From Megalobrama amblycephala (taxonomy: Eukaryota; Chordata; Actinopteri; Cypriniformes; Xenocyprididae), in contig NC_063062.1 of NCBI RefSeq assembly GCF_018812025.1, positions 2,974,927 through 3,038,926 of the forward strand: DNA of 64,000 nucleotides, given 5' to 3'. Below are positions 7,601-15,535 of this stretch, one piece after another. The notes beneath the pieces were generated by a model. That model saw nothing but the letters and a program-made list of their open reading frames with translations, was not told where the DNA came from and searched no databases. The position numbers and the translations under genes are program-made. Position 1 is the first letter of the stretch; each line of letters begins with the position of its first letter.

Positions 7601-9727
7601 TCTTGCCACATTTCATACAGTTTGACAGTGGCATCTTTGCAAACTCCACAGCATCATAGGGAAGTGGTTCAATGGAAAGCTGCTCTTGTAGTGGAACTAC
7701 AAAGAGCATGTTCTTCCCATTTTTCGACACTGACTTCAGGAGCCGAGTTGAGTATCCATCAGAGTCAGTGGGAATTAAAGTTAGCTTACGCCGCCCACTA
7801 TTTCCTGACAATAAAATCAGAGGACAATCAAGAAAGCACTGAATTACTTTTTTACCTACAGCACCAGTAATATCCATAATTAGCAATGCAACCATTTATA
7901 TTGGACATGCAAATTATAAATACCTGTAGATTTGTAAAACATCCAGCCCCCCTGAAGAGTTTTTAATTTAGGAAATTCTTCCTCAAGCAGTGTGACAATC
8001 TTAAGCAAGCATACAACACCACATTCACCATTAAAGTCAAGGGGGGGAAAACATCATTAATTCACATTTACTTGTGTTATGTTTATGTTTGCAAATACCT
8101 CACTGTGTTTAAAATTGTCTGGAAAACTTAACAGCCTTTTCCCAAGCCCAGCATGTAAAAGTTCTAGGTCTTCATCTTTTTTTGGAGTAAACAGGGTTTG
8201 TTTGGAGAGAACATCTATTTGAAAATCTGTCTTTTTCACATTGACAGGTTTGGCCAAAGGGAAAGGTTTTTTGCCCCTAGGCTGGTCACTTTCAGTCCTA
8301 AACATACTTGAGAATTGCCTACAGTCAGAGTGACAAAAATACAAATTTATAAACAGTGTTTCATCAGAAGGTTAGAAAGAGACAAGAAGAGTAATGTTTC
8401 TCAGATGTTTTGAAGGGGACCTATTATGCCCCATTTTACAAGATGTAAAATTAGTCTCTGATGTCCCCAGAGTGTGTATGTGAAGTTTTTAAAGTCTCAA
8501 AATACCTCACAGATAATTTTTTTATATCATGTTAAAATGGCCACTTTTTGTGGTTGACCAAAAACATGCCATTTCAGTGCGGCCCCTTTAAATGCAAATG
8601 AGCTGCTGCTCTTGGCCTAAGAGGGCGGAGCTTTAAGAGCTGATTCTCCCCTGTCAGGAGTCAGTCACGACGCACTATAATGTCAGAAATTTTATTTTAA
8701 TTACGGTTATATTTTTATCCACTATATTACTACAAGCTTGTTGTACCTTCTGAATGATGGCCAAAACTTTACAGATGATTTTTATGACGTTTATTGTACT
8801 TCACACAAAAGATGAAGTGTCCATTTTTAGTCTGGAAAATTTCTGTAAGAGCTTTATAAAACACTGCAAGTGTGCATTAAAATATTACCTATAAACTCTC
8901 TCTCTCCCTTGCATTATCATCAACATACACAGCGAAGAACACAGAAACACTCGTTACAACTGCTTAATAAACTTGTAAACTTTATATTCATAAATCAACT
9001 CCGATGAACTGTAACAAAGTGCTCTCACCTTCATTACTGCTGTATCCAGTATCACTCTGGAGACTGTATGTTTTGTATTGTCCCTTTGTATTGACATTCG
9101 TTCTCAAAGCAGTCCGGTGTGAAATGATTCGCGCAGACATAAACGAATTCCATCCAGCTACAGAACACCTAAAACTCTTGCGCTTGGGAGACATTCTCGT
9201 CAGTGCAGCAATGGCGGACTCTGTATAGCTCACTCCGGGCGGTTCTATGTTCAAACAGCAGTGTCTGTCAACATTTGTGGGCGGGGCCTGTGGCTAATGT
9301 GACATCACACTGCCAGGAACCTGACAACGGCTTGTTCTGAGATACTGCTTATGATTTATGCGGATTAAAAAAAAAAGGAGTGGGGGGATTTTTATCACTA
9401 TAGGGTGGTTGTGTTCACACACTGCCAATACACATTTATGTCCAAATTTTGCATAATAAGTACCCTTTAAAGTGTCATTACCATCTTTTTAATTATTTTA
9501 TTAATACTAAATATTTAAATTGTAAACCCATAAAATTACCTTTTCAATGCCTGCCTCACCCTATTTTCTGGTTCCGGCAGAGTGGGCAAAGGAGTATTGT
9601 CACTTGCCTCGCTCAATCGCACATTTTCTCTTGTTGAAGATGTGCCACCTGATGAAGATGCAGCCAGGCCCCTGGCTAACACCTCAATAAGAGCCCTTGC
9701 AGCTGATTCCACTTCTGATGATGATGC
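1456..9727 (-). CDS. HECT-domain E3 ubiquitin ligase-like gene (fish G2E3-like family), 15 exons, 5' end missing, with frameshifts
   Basis: Exons in transcript order are 9540-9727, 8099-8318, 7924-7999, 7545-7804, 7337-7444, 6973-7080, 6647-6717, 4523-4645, 4180-4378, 4005-4091, 2938-3196, 2710-2835, 1987-2127, 1808-1907 and 1456-1673, about 760 codons. Nearly all junctions have AG acceptors and GT donors, and most keep phase. The product would carry two C-x2-C-x11-H-x3-C fingers, as in the RAD18 UBZ4 ubiquitin-binding finger, followed by a HECT domain. HECT enzymes take ubiquitin from an E2 onto a cysteine and pass it to a substrate; here that residue is the Cys of the T-C-F motif (codon 1561-1563). 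Family assignment rests on the conserved WPLL, GGPCLSGLS, KFWVGWE and C-terminal FGLV stretches. Three apparent +1 frameshifts (near 4316, 3180 and 3109) and one phase conflict (exon 4523-4645) mean it may be a pseudogene or contain assembly indels. No first exon or promoter was found. Confidence 0.85.
1808..1907 (-). CDS. HECT-like gene, HECT exon
   Basis: 100 bases, acceptor TTATAG, donor GTATGG. It encodes TVLQKIEWPKDNDSISVETK then CVITSYMRRFIEE, and its last base G joins CA of the next exon to give Ala. Confidence 0.8.
1987..2127 (-). CDS. HECT-like gene, HECT exon
   Basis: 141 bases, phase 0, acceptor TTTCAG and donor GTAAGT. It encodes VIGRVKSQIKDLRKGIKETG then IWPLLSQRHDMQCIVFPRDS. 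The K-x-L-R-K-G-x-K-E-T-G-x-W-P-L-L pattern is typical of the fish G2E3-like HECT family. Confidence 0.8.
2240..2606. mobile_element. Solo LTR of a retrotransposon (Gypsy-like)
   Basis: A 367-base unit starts TGTCATG and ends GTGACA, with a direct 5-base duplication GTAGA at 2235-2239 and 2607-2611. A TATTTATACC box lies near 2405 and a degenerate ATTAAATTAACC polyadenylation-like site near 2550. No internal retroelement region is present, so recombination between LTRs is the likely history. It sits in an intron of the HECT-like gene. Gypsy assignment is inferred from size and TG...CA ends. Confidence 0.75.
2710..2835 (-). CDS. HECT-like gene, HECT exon
   Basis: 126 bases, phase 0 at both ends, acceptor TTGTAG and donor GTAAGT. 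It encodes LKKTKLTEEERTRLSELCLF then WDLPVPSSTNCDWLFQQLLSHA. The upstream join reads ETIRL-LKKTK and the downstream join HA-VIGRV, both smooth. Confidence 0.8.
2938..3196 (-). CDS. HECT-like gene, large HECT N-lobe exon with two frameshifts
   Basis: The phase set by the previous exon gives GSAATT and then a TGA. The adjacent frame gives PLFEGEKNHRVPSASVVLRD then SNLF, and a third frame gives KMAGRMIGHSFIHGGPCLSG then LSLPVVILLTGG. Each segment fits a HECT N-lobe, so the exon appears to carry a shift near 3180 and one near 3109-3110, each explained by one extra base. Acceptor CTGAAG at the upper end, donor GTAAGT at 2937. Confidence 0.75.
3355..3625. repeat. Fragments of cyprinid interspersed repeats
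   Basis: The stretch with GGGTGCGAGGGCCC and CATCGCTGCTTGCAGC (3365-3400) resembles the 3' end of a repeat widespread in cyprinids and is related to the end of the element at 22.2-23.1 kb. It is followed by a degenerate TCTTGGTCTCGACT-type simple repeat (3489-3600). From 3626 to 4004 I see no further structure. Confidence 0.45.
4005..4091 (-). CDS. HECT-like gene, HECT N-lobe exon
   Basis: 87 bases, acceptor TTTTTAG, donor GTATGT. It encodes DEAVGTGVNRHIFSMIMQKL then KTGFSLNL, matching the G-x-G-V-x-R-x-F pattern at the start of HECT N-lobes. One base is left over for the next exon. Confidence 0.8.
4180..4378 (-). CDS. HECT-like gene, exon before HECT N-lobe, contains a frameshift
   Basis: The first part reads WKYETDPLKASQMFRAELLS in one frame; the second part reads IGFCPSMSLMINQFDTVDEQ then DRTLISFYKKNSTNW in the +1 frame. 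The switch is at an A run near 4316. Both halves are coding-like and the second half joins exon 4005-4091 in phase (Gly split G|GA). An A insertion would explain the shift. Confidence 0.7.
4523..4645 (-). CDS. HECT-like gene, linker exon with unresolved phase
   Basis: Splice-like sites flank 123 bases (acceptor TTTTAG, donor GTTAGT). Continuing the finger-2 frame gives GERSFSDSDSPSTSTRHE, a plausible Ser/Asp linker, but that frame then meets a TGA shortly after the next junction. The frame that joins the next exon (A-W-K-Y-E) gives a different peptide here. Either an indel lies in this exon or a boundary is wrong. Confidence 0.5.
4683..5009. mobile_element. Foldback MITE in a HECT-gene intron
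   Basis: The ends CACAGTAAAATCCACAGAG and CTCTGGAGATTTTGCTGTG are near-perfect inverted repeats, and the inverted similarity continues inward (TATGGTCCCTCTCTAAATAG at 4713 against its complement near 4948-4967). The interior has no ORF. The class is not determined. Confidence 0.7.
5221..5560. repeat. Non-autonomous DNA-transposon-like repeat fragment
   Basis: The stretch starting near CACTATGTCGTTTTTCGCCA and the CTAGAGGTCC motif resembles a repeat common in cyprinid genomes. It lies directly left of the Tc1 remnant. No ORF; ends not resolved. Confidence 0.35.
5561..6306 (-). mobile_element. Tc1/mariner deletion derivative
   Basis: Bases 5561-5602 and 6163-6204 are a 42-base exact inverted repeat. 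The right side extends about 100 bases further to ...TTTTGTTCAGTGTA, a usual Tc1 end, whereas the left outer part is missing. Between the repeats only the N-terminal half of a transposase remains. It cannot encode an active transposase but may once have been mobilised in trans. Confidence 0.8.
5575..6102 (-). pseudogene. Tc1-like transposase fragment, catalytic domain deleted
   Basis: The 175-codon ORF has the paired helix-turn-helix DNA-binding part (GVSTRAVARELNVHFSTISR near residues 45-65) and the basic linker with RISAQTVRNLLREAHL and the RRPHRGLDLTAVRRRNRL motif typical of fish Tc1 elements. It then runs straight into the terminal repeat (EKCSLTQI is repeat sequence). The DDE catalytic domain that should follow is absent, so the product could at most bind DNA. 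Confidence 0.85.
6647..6717 (-). CDS. HECT-like gene, UBZ4-like zinc finger 2 exon
   Basis: 71 bases between acceptor TTTACAG and donor GTAAAG. It encodes ICPICQISFPADVLPYHASM followed by CGE; the cysteines and histidine again fit C-x2-C-x11-H-x3-C, the same spacing as finger 1. It leaves two bases (GG) for the next exon. Confidence 0.75.
6973..7080 (-). CDS. HECT-like gene, acidic 36-codon exon, copy A
   Basis: A 108-base phase-0 exon with ESVNDMILHEELDDEIVSGA then TDQPSPIYTELEEPSE, the same splice sites as copy B, and near-identical flanking introns. It forms an acidic linker (many Glu and Asp) between the two zinc fingers. Confidence 0.8.
7337..7444 (-). CDS. HECT-like gene, acidic 36-codon exon, copy B
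   Basis: A 108-base phase-0 exon encoding ESVNDVILHEEHDDEIVSGA and then TDQPSPLYKELEEPSE, flanked by acceptor GATAG and donor GTATTT. It is the upstream copy in the transcript. It differs from copy A (6973-7080) at four bases, each changing an amino acid. Being 3n long and symmetric in phase, it can be included or skipped without a frameshift. Confidence 0.8.
7545..7804 (-). CDS. HECT-like gene, exon 4 found, with UBZ4-like zinc finger 1
   Basis: 260 bases, phase-consistent with both neighbours. After a basic NSGRRKLTLIPTDSDGYSTR segment comes CMKCGKKIPLPLLPLHIEEC, a C-x2-C-x11-H-x3-C arrangement. RAD18-type UBZ4 fingers have this spacing and bind ubiquitin, so a ubiquitin-binding role is a reasonable inference, not shown. 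Donor GTAGGT at 7544. Confidence 0.8.
7924..7999 (-). CDS. HECT-like gene, exon 3 found
   Basis: 76 bases giving IVTLLEEEFPKLKTLQGGWM followed by FYKST and the first base of a Gly codon that is completed by exon 7545-7804. Acceptor AG at 8001-8000 and donor GTATTT at 7923. The pairing of an acidic helix with a GGWMFYK segment continues into the next exon and looks like one conserved N-terminal domain of unknown role. Confidence 0.8.
8099..8318 (-). CDS. HECT-like gene, exon 2 found (N-terminal linker)
   Basis: 220 bases, starting one base into a codon (AG|G CAA, giving R-Q-F-S-S-M-F) and ending in phase 0 at HSE before donor GTATTT. The peptide is Lys/Pro-rich and includes KQTLFTPKKDEDLELLHAGL and GKRLLSFPDNFKHSE. 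Its reading frame joins the flanking exons without a stop. The function of this segment is not known to me. Confidence 0.8.
8413..9470. mobile_element. MITE with AAAGGGGACCTATTATGCCCC-type end
   Basis: The left end AAGGGGACCTATTATGCCCC is the reverse complement of the right end of the element at 50654-51485, and the right end GCATAATAAGTACCCTTTAA is a degenerate inverted copy. The interior contains GC boxes (GAGGGCGGAGC, GGGCGGGGCC) but no gene. It fills the intron between exons 8099-8318 and 9540-9727. Confidence 0.7.
9540..9727 (-). CDS. HECT-like gene, most 5' exon found (Ser-rich segment)
   Basis: Open over 62 codons from acceptor AG at 9729-9728 to donor GTAATT at 9539. It encodes ASSSEVESAARALIEVLARG, a serine-rich stretch, then a Pro/Glu-rich part ending VRQALK plus AG of a split Arg codon. 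The Arg codon is completed by the first base of exon 8099-8318, which supports the join. No initiation codon is visible in this exon, so at least one upstream exon is missing, possibly in the 10501-11500 gap. No known domain recognised. Confidence 0.8.
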
Positions 9728-9879
9728 CTGTCAAACAAAAATTTTACTTAAAGAACCTTACATGAGTTAATGTTAAACCAACAATTTTATGTGTTATAAT
9801 ATACTGTATACTATTGGCTATAGTAAATCCAGGGACACACCAAGCTGACGATCGGCCATTGGAAGAATGTTTGTAACCA

Positions 9880-10008
9880 AGCAGATCTCACCCCCATTGA
9901 CTACCATAGTAGGGAAAAATCTAAATGATAGTCAATGGGGGCCAAGATCTGCTTGAGCAGGGGTAAATGATTACAGAATTTTCATTTTTGGTGAACTATC
10001 CCTTTAAT
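9880..10008. repeat. MITE remnant
   Basis: The right end TTTGGTGAACTATCCCTTTAA (9988-10008) is the terminal sequence of the TTAA-type foldback family found elsewhere in the window. Internal inverted pieces AGCAGATCT and AGATCTGCT flank a CCCCATTGACTA / TAGTCAATGGGG pair (9894-9937), a small hairpin. Confidence 0.5.
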
Positions 10009-10359
10009 GCAGTAGGCAATTTGGTGTATTGTATTTCTTTTTCTTTATTCAGGTTTTGGTGCGTATGGTTAATTTGCGTTTGTATTTTGTTTGTGCTCTT
10101 GTTAGGAGAGCGGCTGTGTTCACAGTTGCTTCCGTAGTGTTTCTTCACTGTGTGCTGTGGTTTTTGGCGTGCACTGTGTTTCTTTTTTTTCTTTTTTTTT
10201 TTCTTTTTTTGTATTGTTTGACTGATACCTGCATCTCCATGTTTTGCTTGCCACTGGGTAGGAAACTTGTGTAAAGTCTCATAGGTAGATTCTTTGGGTG
10301 GCATAGTTAGGCATTATTTCTTAATTTATTATTTTTGCTGATTTTGGTCAATTTCACAG

Positions 10360-10418
10360 CTGGGCCACCCTGAATATAAAAAATATAACAGACGGCAGTA
10401 CAAGGAGAACGCTGACAG
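10360..10418 (+). CDS. Possible plus-strand exon, unknown product
   Basis: A strong acceptor (TTTCACAG) and donor (CAG|GTAAGT) bound 59 bases that read LGHPEYKKYNRRQYKENADR in one frame. The peptide is Lys/Tyr/Arg-rich and not recognised; similar composition is seen in repetitive cyprinid proteins and some transposon proteins. It lies 80 bases before the gap and has opposite strand to its neighbours. A chance match is possible. Confidence 0.3.
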
Positions 10419-10500
10419 GTAAGTCTCAAAAATACACACACAATTAATACTATACATACTATACACACTTAAATACTATACACACAAAGGCTATTCACAC

Positions 10501-11500
10501 NNNNNNNNNNNNNNNNNNNNNNNNNNNNNNNNNNNNNNNNNNNNNNNNNNNNNNNNNNNNNNNNNNNNNNNNNNNNNNNNNNNNNNNNNNNNNNNNNNNN
10601 NNNNNNNNNNNNNNNNNNNNNNNNNNNNNNNNNNNNNNNNNNNNNNNNNNNNNNNNNNNNNNNNNNNNNNNNNNNNNNNNNNNNNNNNNNNNNNNNNNNN
10701 NNNNNNNNNNNNNNNNNNNNNNNNNNNNNNNNNNNNNNNNNNNNNNNNNNNNNNNNNNNNNNNNNNNNNNNNNNNNNNNNNNNNNNNNNNNNNNNNNNNN
10801 NNNNNNNNNNNNNNNNNNNNNNNNNNNNNNNNNNNNNNNNNNNNNNNNNNNNNNNNNNNNNNNNNNNNNNNNNNNNNNNNNNNNNNNNNNNNNNNNNNNN
10901 NNNNNNNNNNNNNNNNNNNNNNNNNNNNNNNNNNNNNNNNNNNNNNNNNNNNNNNNNNNNNNNNNNNNNNNNNNNNNNNNNNNNNNNNNNNNNNNNNNNN
11001 NNNNNNNNNNNNNNNNNNNNNNNNNNNNNNNNNNNNNNNNNNNNNNNNNNNNNNNNNNNNNNNNNNNNNNNNNNNNNNNNNNNNNNNNNNNNNNNNNNNN
11101 NNNNNNNNNNNNNNNNNNNNNNNNNNNNNNNNNNNNNNNNNNNNNNNNNNNNNNNNNNNNNNNNNNNNNNNNNNNNNNNNNNNNNNNNNNNNNNNNNNNN
11201 NNNNNNNNNNNNNNNNNNNNNNNNNNNNNNNNNNNNNNNNNNNNNNNNNNNNNNNNNNNNNNNNNNNNNNNNNNNNNNNNNNNNNNNNNNNNNNNNNNNN
11301 NNNNNNNNNNNNNNNNNNNNNNNNNNNNNNNNNNNNNNNNNNNNNNNNNNNNNNNNNNNNNNNNNNNNNNNNNNNNNNNNNNNNNNNNNNNNNNNNNNNN
11401 NNNNNNNNNNNNNNNNNNNNNNNNNNNNNNNNNNNNNNNNNNNNNNNNNNNNNNNNNNNNNNNNNNNNNNNNNNNNNNNNNNNNNNNNNNNNNNNNNNNN
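10501..11500. other. Assembly gap of exactly 1000 N
   Basis: The run is a round number, as used for gaps of unknown size. It separates the HECT-like gene from the rere 3' end, so their adjacency and distance are not demonstrated by sequence. Confidence 0.98.
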
Positions 11501-12639
11501 ATATGCAGTACATATTTCATTTTTATTCAAATATTTTTAATATATTCATTCAAATATTATCCCATATTCATTCATGTATTCCTTACACATGGCATTTTTA
11601 ATGCCATAATGTAATACATTTTATATATATATTTAATGAAATAGGAACTGTTTATATATTCTAACATGCATAATATATTCATAAATGTAATATGTTTTAT
11701 ACATAAATACATAATTATAAATATTATAATTATTACTGTGTATATTCTTATTTTTTCCCTTAAATATAATGCATGTTTTTCTATATATTCTTGTTTAAAT
11801 TCTTAAATTTAAACTGGTCTGTTAAATTTAAAATGAATACTTCTAATACATCTGCCTGTATTCTAGAAAGACTGCGTAAGGGAACATAACCAAACATTAT
11901 AATAATAAAAAAGTTATTTAGATATTTAATGTCCTCAGTTTATGAAAAATGCAAGCAAGAGTGACCATCTAAATAACCCTATAATTGTATTAGATTACAG
12001 CTGAGATAAAAATCCACATATGCACTCAACCCTAACTTTACTTACGATAACATCTTGACATCTTTACATCTTGTGAAATCAGCACCCGGAAAGTGTATAC
12101 ATTTTTTTTTGTACCTGCATGTGCAAAATGAGAATTTCTTTGGTTTAGTGAAAATTAATTTAAGCTGTTTATAGACTGAGAGAAAAAAAGAGACAAGAAT
12201 GACCACACAGAGTAATGTTCTGATTTTGTTTTAGTTTGTATTGTAAATATTCAATTGTTGTTAGTGCTTGGTGACTGAATAGGCAGAATTCTTGTGGATT
12301 AGAAACCTTTTTTGGTCTGCCATTTATTGTTACTTGGGGACCCATTCTCAGAATTCACTTTATGGGCTCATTTCCCAGAATGATTGTGCTTGTAAAATGA
12401 TGATGAAACAGTATTACTTTAGAACTGCTTGCATTGATATGGTCGACCCAACACGCTTACTATGAGACTACATTTTTATGGTCACTTGTATAAATCAATC
12501 AGCCCCATTTTTAATAGTTCGGAATGAACTTGGAAAAGAGAAAACAAACACTTTAACCCAGAATTTTTGTCAGCATGAACATTTACTTTTGCCATGTCAT
12601 AACAAAAGGTGATATTGACTAGAAATCAAGTTTCCATGT
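11501..12639. other. AT-rich stretch without recognised genes
   Basis: Very AT-rich sequence with many ATATTT and TAATAT motifs directly after the gap, then ordinary intergenic sequence up to the rere 3'UTR. No open frame, repeat pair or RNA gene could be supported. Confidence 0.5.
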
Positions 12640-14264
12640 GGTGTAACTTAGTTTTATTTTAATTCCACAAATTTGTCAAAAAAATTACAAAATACTCAAA
12701 TGGGGAGAACACAGGACTCACAATCTGCCTTAATTATCTCTACTTTTTGTTTACACTGTGTCATCCCATTGCGACTACTAATATATACAATAAGCTTCAA
12801 GATACCAGTATATATAAATCTTAGCAGTCAGAATGTACATTCTGCTATTGCCGCTTTGAAACAAGAAGCTAAACCATTGACAACACTCAACATCAAAGGT
12901 TTAAGACACAAAAGAGGGACAAAAGGAGAAAATGCTTAAAACAAAAGTAAAATGCTGTATACATCTGAGACAGAATAAAAGATACATGACAGTCCAATTA
13001 CAGAAAGTGTTCAGCTTTGGGCATATACTGCTAAAAACTGGCTTCTATGCATACTCTTCAAAGGATGCACGATGGCTTTTTTAAAAACAAAAGGGGAGAG
13101 AATTAAAAACAGTACTCTGAGCTTTTACTGTACTTTGAACTTTTAGCTCAAAAAAGGCCCATACACAATCTCACCAGAGGTAAAAATGAATTTTTAGCAT
13201 TTGTCATTTCAAATATTGAACATTAATTCTGATGGATCTGGGAAAAACAAACAAACAAAACGAACAAAAATACTGCATGTAACAGTCAATGATTGCTATC
13301 AAACAGCCTCAACATGATGGAGAGCAAATAAAGAGGCATCATGCATCATAGGTAATGCAGTGTCAGGAATGCAGAGAGAAGCTCAAGCACAGTCATCATC
13401 TTCCACTACTGTGAACTCATGCACACACAGGTACACAATCCAAGCTCGACGTCATCTCTGCCACCATCTTCCCCCTGGCTTCACAGTGAGAATGGTTTTA
13501 TGAATCTGTACAGTAGGTCGGGATACTGACTGTGCGAGGAGCTCGTAAGAGGACTTCAGGAGACAAACCGGGAGGGGGGGGGGCATTGCTATCTTTCCCA
13601 GCACCCTTTGACAATATGTAAATCTAAAAGTAAAAAAATGTGCATCAAGATGTCATATTGTTACTTTAAAAAAACGTTTCGCAATCTCTAAGCACTGAGG
13701 AACTAGCTGAGATATGAACCCAGTTGCAAAACTGAACGCCGTTCAACTTTGGTACACACAAAACAGAGCGAACGGCTTTCAAAATGCACTCGCTCACACT
13801 TAAGAAGCCATAGGAAAGCCAATTACAGTTTAAAAAGAAAAACTGAGGTTAATCAGTGCAATATTCTTCTTTCCAAATGGGCTACTTGCCCCAATACTCA
13901 CGAGGCATCGCACCTCCTCCTTCAAGTGTTTTGAGTTTGAGTTCAGCAATGAAATTAAAAATATGGTCATGATGTCATGAGTGTTTGTCATTGACTGTCG
14001 ATATATGAAACAAATCAAACAAACAAACAAAAATAAAAAAGCGTCATCTGAGCTTTGACCTCTAGAGGCGTTTGGATTAAAATCCGGTACCATTCTACCC
14101 AGCAAACCCCGTTTACATCTGACATGGTTACCTGCTCTGACCGTGCCATCTCCTTCCCCTCTGAAACAAGGGATGACACTTCAGAAAATTATTATATCGG
14201 AGGTCTAACGTTTCTGTTAGGAATCCACACCTAATAATAATTATTATGATAATAGCAATAATTA

Positions 14265-14295
<31 letters not shown>

Positions 14296-14766
14296 ACTAT
14301 TTACAGACTCAAAAAATGCCATGCTGCAGCTTTTCTTAACATTATGAAAACCTCCTACAATGTATTAAAATAAACATTGAATTTAAGATAGCACTTTTCA
14401 GATATAATGGCCCGACTGGTCTGTTCCTCTGTTTTCCCCCCAATTAGCACAGTGACAAAGTATCTGGTTTTCTAGCACCTACAAAAGACGTCAGGGAAGC
14501 TTCTCAGAGTATGTTCATGCAGGAAAGTCACAATCAGTCTTGAGGACGCTGTCACTACTTGAACGATATATAACCCCCCGAAAAAGTCAATGTCTTAAAA
14601 AAAAGTCCGGAATAGTGAAGAAAGCTGACAACAGAAAGAAGTTTCCTCAGACGATCCTCGTCACTTCGCCGAACTGAGAACGTTCCTAGAACACGCGAGT
14701 TCCCATGCGTGACTGTTCTGCTGTGACCTCCTGTGTCCTGCTGATCCTCTGGGAGCCCTCGGCTGA
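12640..14766 (-). other. rere: rere 3'UTR with candidate polyadenylation signal
   Basis: The stretch downstream of the rere stop (TGA 14769-14767) is largely free of transposons over 2.1 kb, as expected for a conserved vertebrate 3'UTR. A minus-strand AATAAA lies at 12658-12653, and a second at 12328-12323 could give a longer form. The end point is inferred. A short (TA)n run lies inside at about 14268-14290. Confidence 0.6.
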
Positions 14767-14800
14767 TCACAGCTGTTTGTCGCTTTCCTTCTTCAACCGG
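14767..14800 (-). CDS. rere: rere terminal coding exon
   Basis: Acceptor TTTCAG at 14802-14801, then C CGG TTG AAG AAG GAA AGC and the stop TGA at 14769-14767. The C-terminal [10 protein letters not shown] is nearly invariant in vertebrate RERE, as far as I know. Confidence 0.93.
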
Positions 14801-15310
14801 CTGAAATATAGTGAGAAGAGACACGTATGGCATTATCACGGATGTTTGAAGCACAGATGCACTTTTCTAGAAAAATACTTTCTAGTTTGGGGGACTGACC
14901 TGTAATAGTCCTCCTGTCCTGGCAGTGGGCCTCCGTGCATGTGGTGATGACTGTGTAACCACTGCTGCTCCATGGCCAATCTCTGTAGCTCTGCAGACTG
15001 TGCATGCATGGCCTGCAGCTGGTGTGCCGCTGACATTGGTGGTGGTAGCCCACCTGGGAGATCTCTGGGATATGGAGCGCCTAGGGATTATACAGCAAGA
15101 TTCATTAGGTAATGCTTGGACAAAGAGCTGGAAAGATTGAGATGCTGCTTGTGTGTGTGTGTGTCTTACCGAACATAGGGTGCCGGAGCATCTCGTGTTC
15201 ATGCGGGGGCTGTCCGAGCAGGGGGTTGGGGATGGCTCCAGGTGGGTAGGGGAACCGGGCGAGGTGTGGTCCGCCGGCCAGTGGGTCTACGAGCGGATGT
15301 GCCCCAGAAC
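14767..15310 (-). CDS. rere: rere (atrophin-2), last three coding exons only
   Basis: Exons 15170-15310, 14900-15080 and 14767-14800 join in perfect phase to give about 118 residues. The peptide matches the extreme C terminus of RERE/atrophin-2: [60 protein letters not shown], and the terminal [15 protein letters not shown] is a nuclear corepressor with N-terminal BAH, ELM2, SANT and GATA domains that recruits histone deacetylases; this part belongs to the conserved atrophin C-terminal domain. The rest of the gene should lie at higher coordinates but is not found in the window. Which teleost paralogue (rerea or rereb) cannot be told from this piece. Confidence 0.92.
14900..15080 (-). CDS. rere: rere exon, second from last
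   Basis: 181 bases between acceptor CCCTAG and donor GTCAGT. It encodes [20 protein letters not shown], a Gln/Met-rich helix ([12 protein letters not shown]) and a His-rich [18 protein letters not shown]. The last codon AG|C joins the final exon to give Ser-Arg-Leu. Confidence 0.93.
15170..15310 (-). CDS. rere: rere exon, third from last
   Basis: 141 bases between acceptor CCCCCAG (15312-15311) and donor GTAAGA (15169). It reads [19 protein letters not shown], then [20 protein letters not shown] and MLRHPMF, with split Gly codons at both ends. Confidence 0.92.
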
Positions 15311-15535
15311 CTGGGGGACACACAAGACATTCACCACCACCTTCTCCGTGTCAGCAGCTTTTTGTAATGGTACATAGTCAATATAATACAGAAACACACA
15401 TACTTCCTACTGACATGAAATTAACATCATGCATAAATGACAAGCATAAAATAATAATATTTAATAGCAGGGATGCATGATATGTTACATTTATTTGCAC
15501 ATGCTAATTTACTAATTCTTATATTTAGATCTACC

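Noticed and set aside
9996..10304. 102-codon ORF with a Lys run
   Set aside because: It spans a T-rich low-complexity stretch and has no gene-like features.
10469..11530. Three long minus-strand ORFs of 340-353 codons
   Set aside because: They are translations of the N gap and carry no information.
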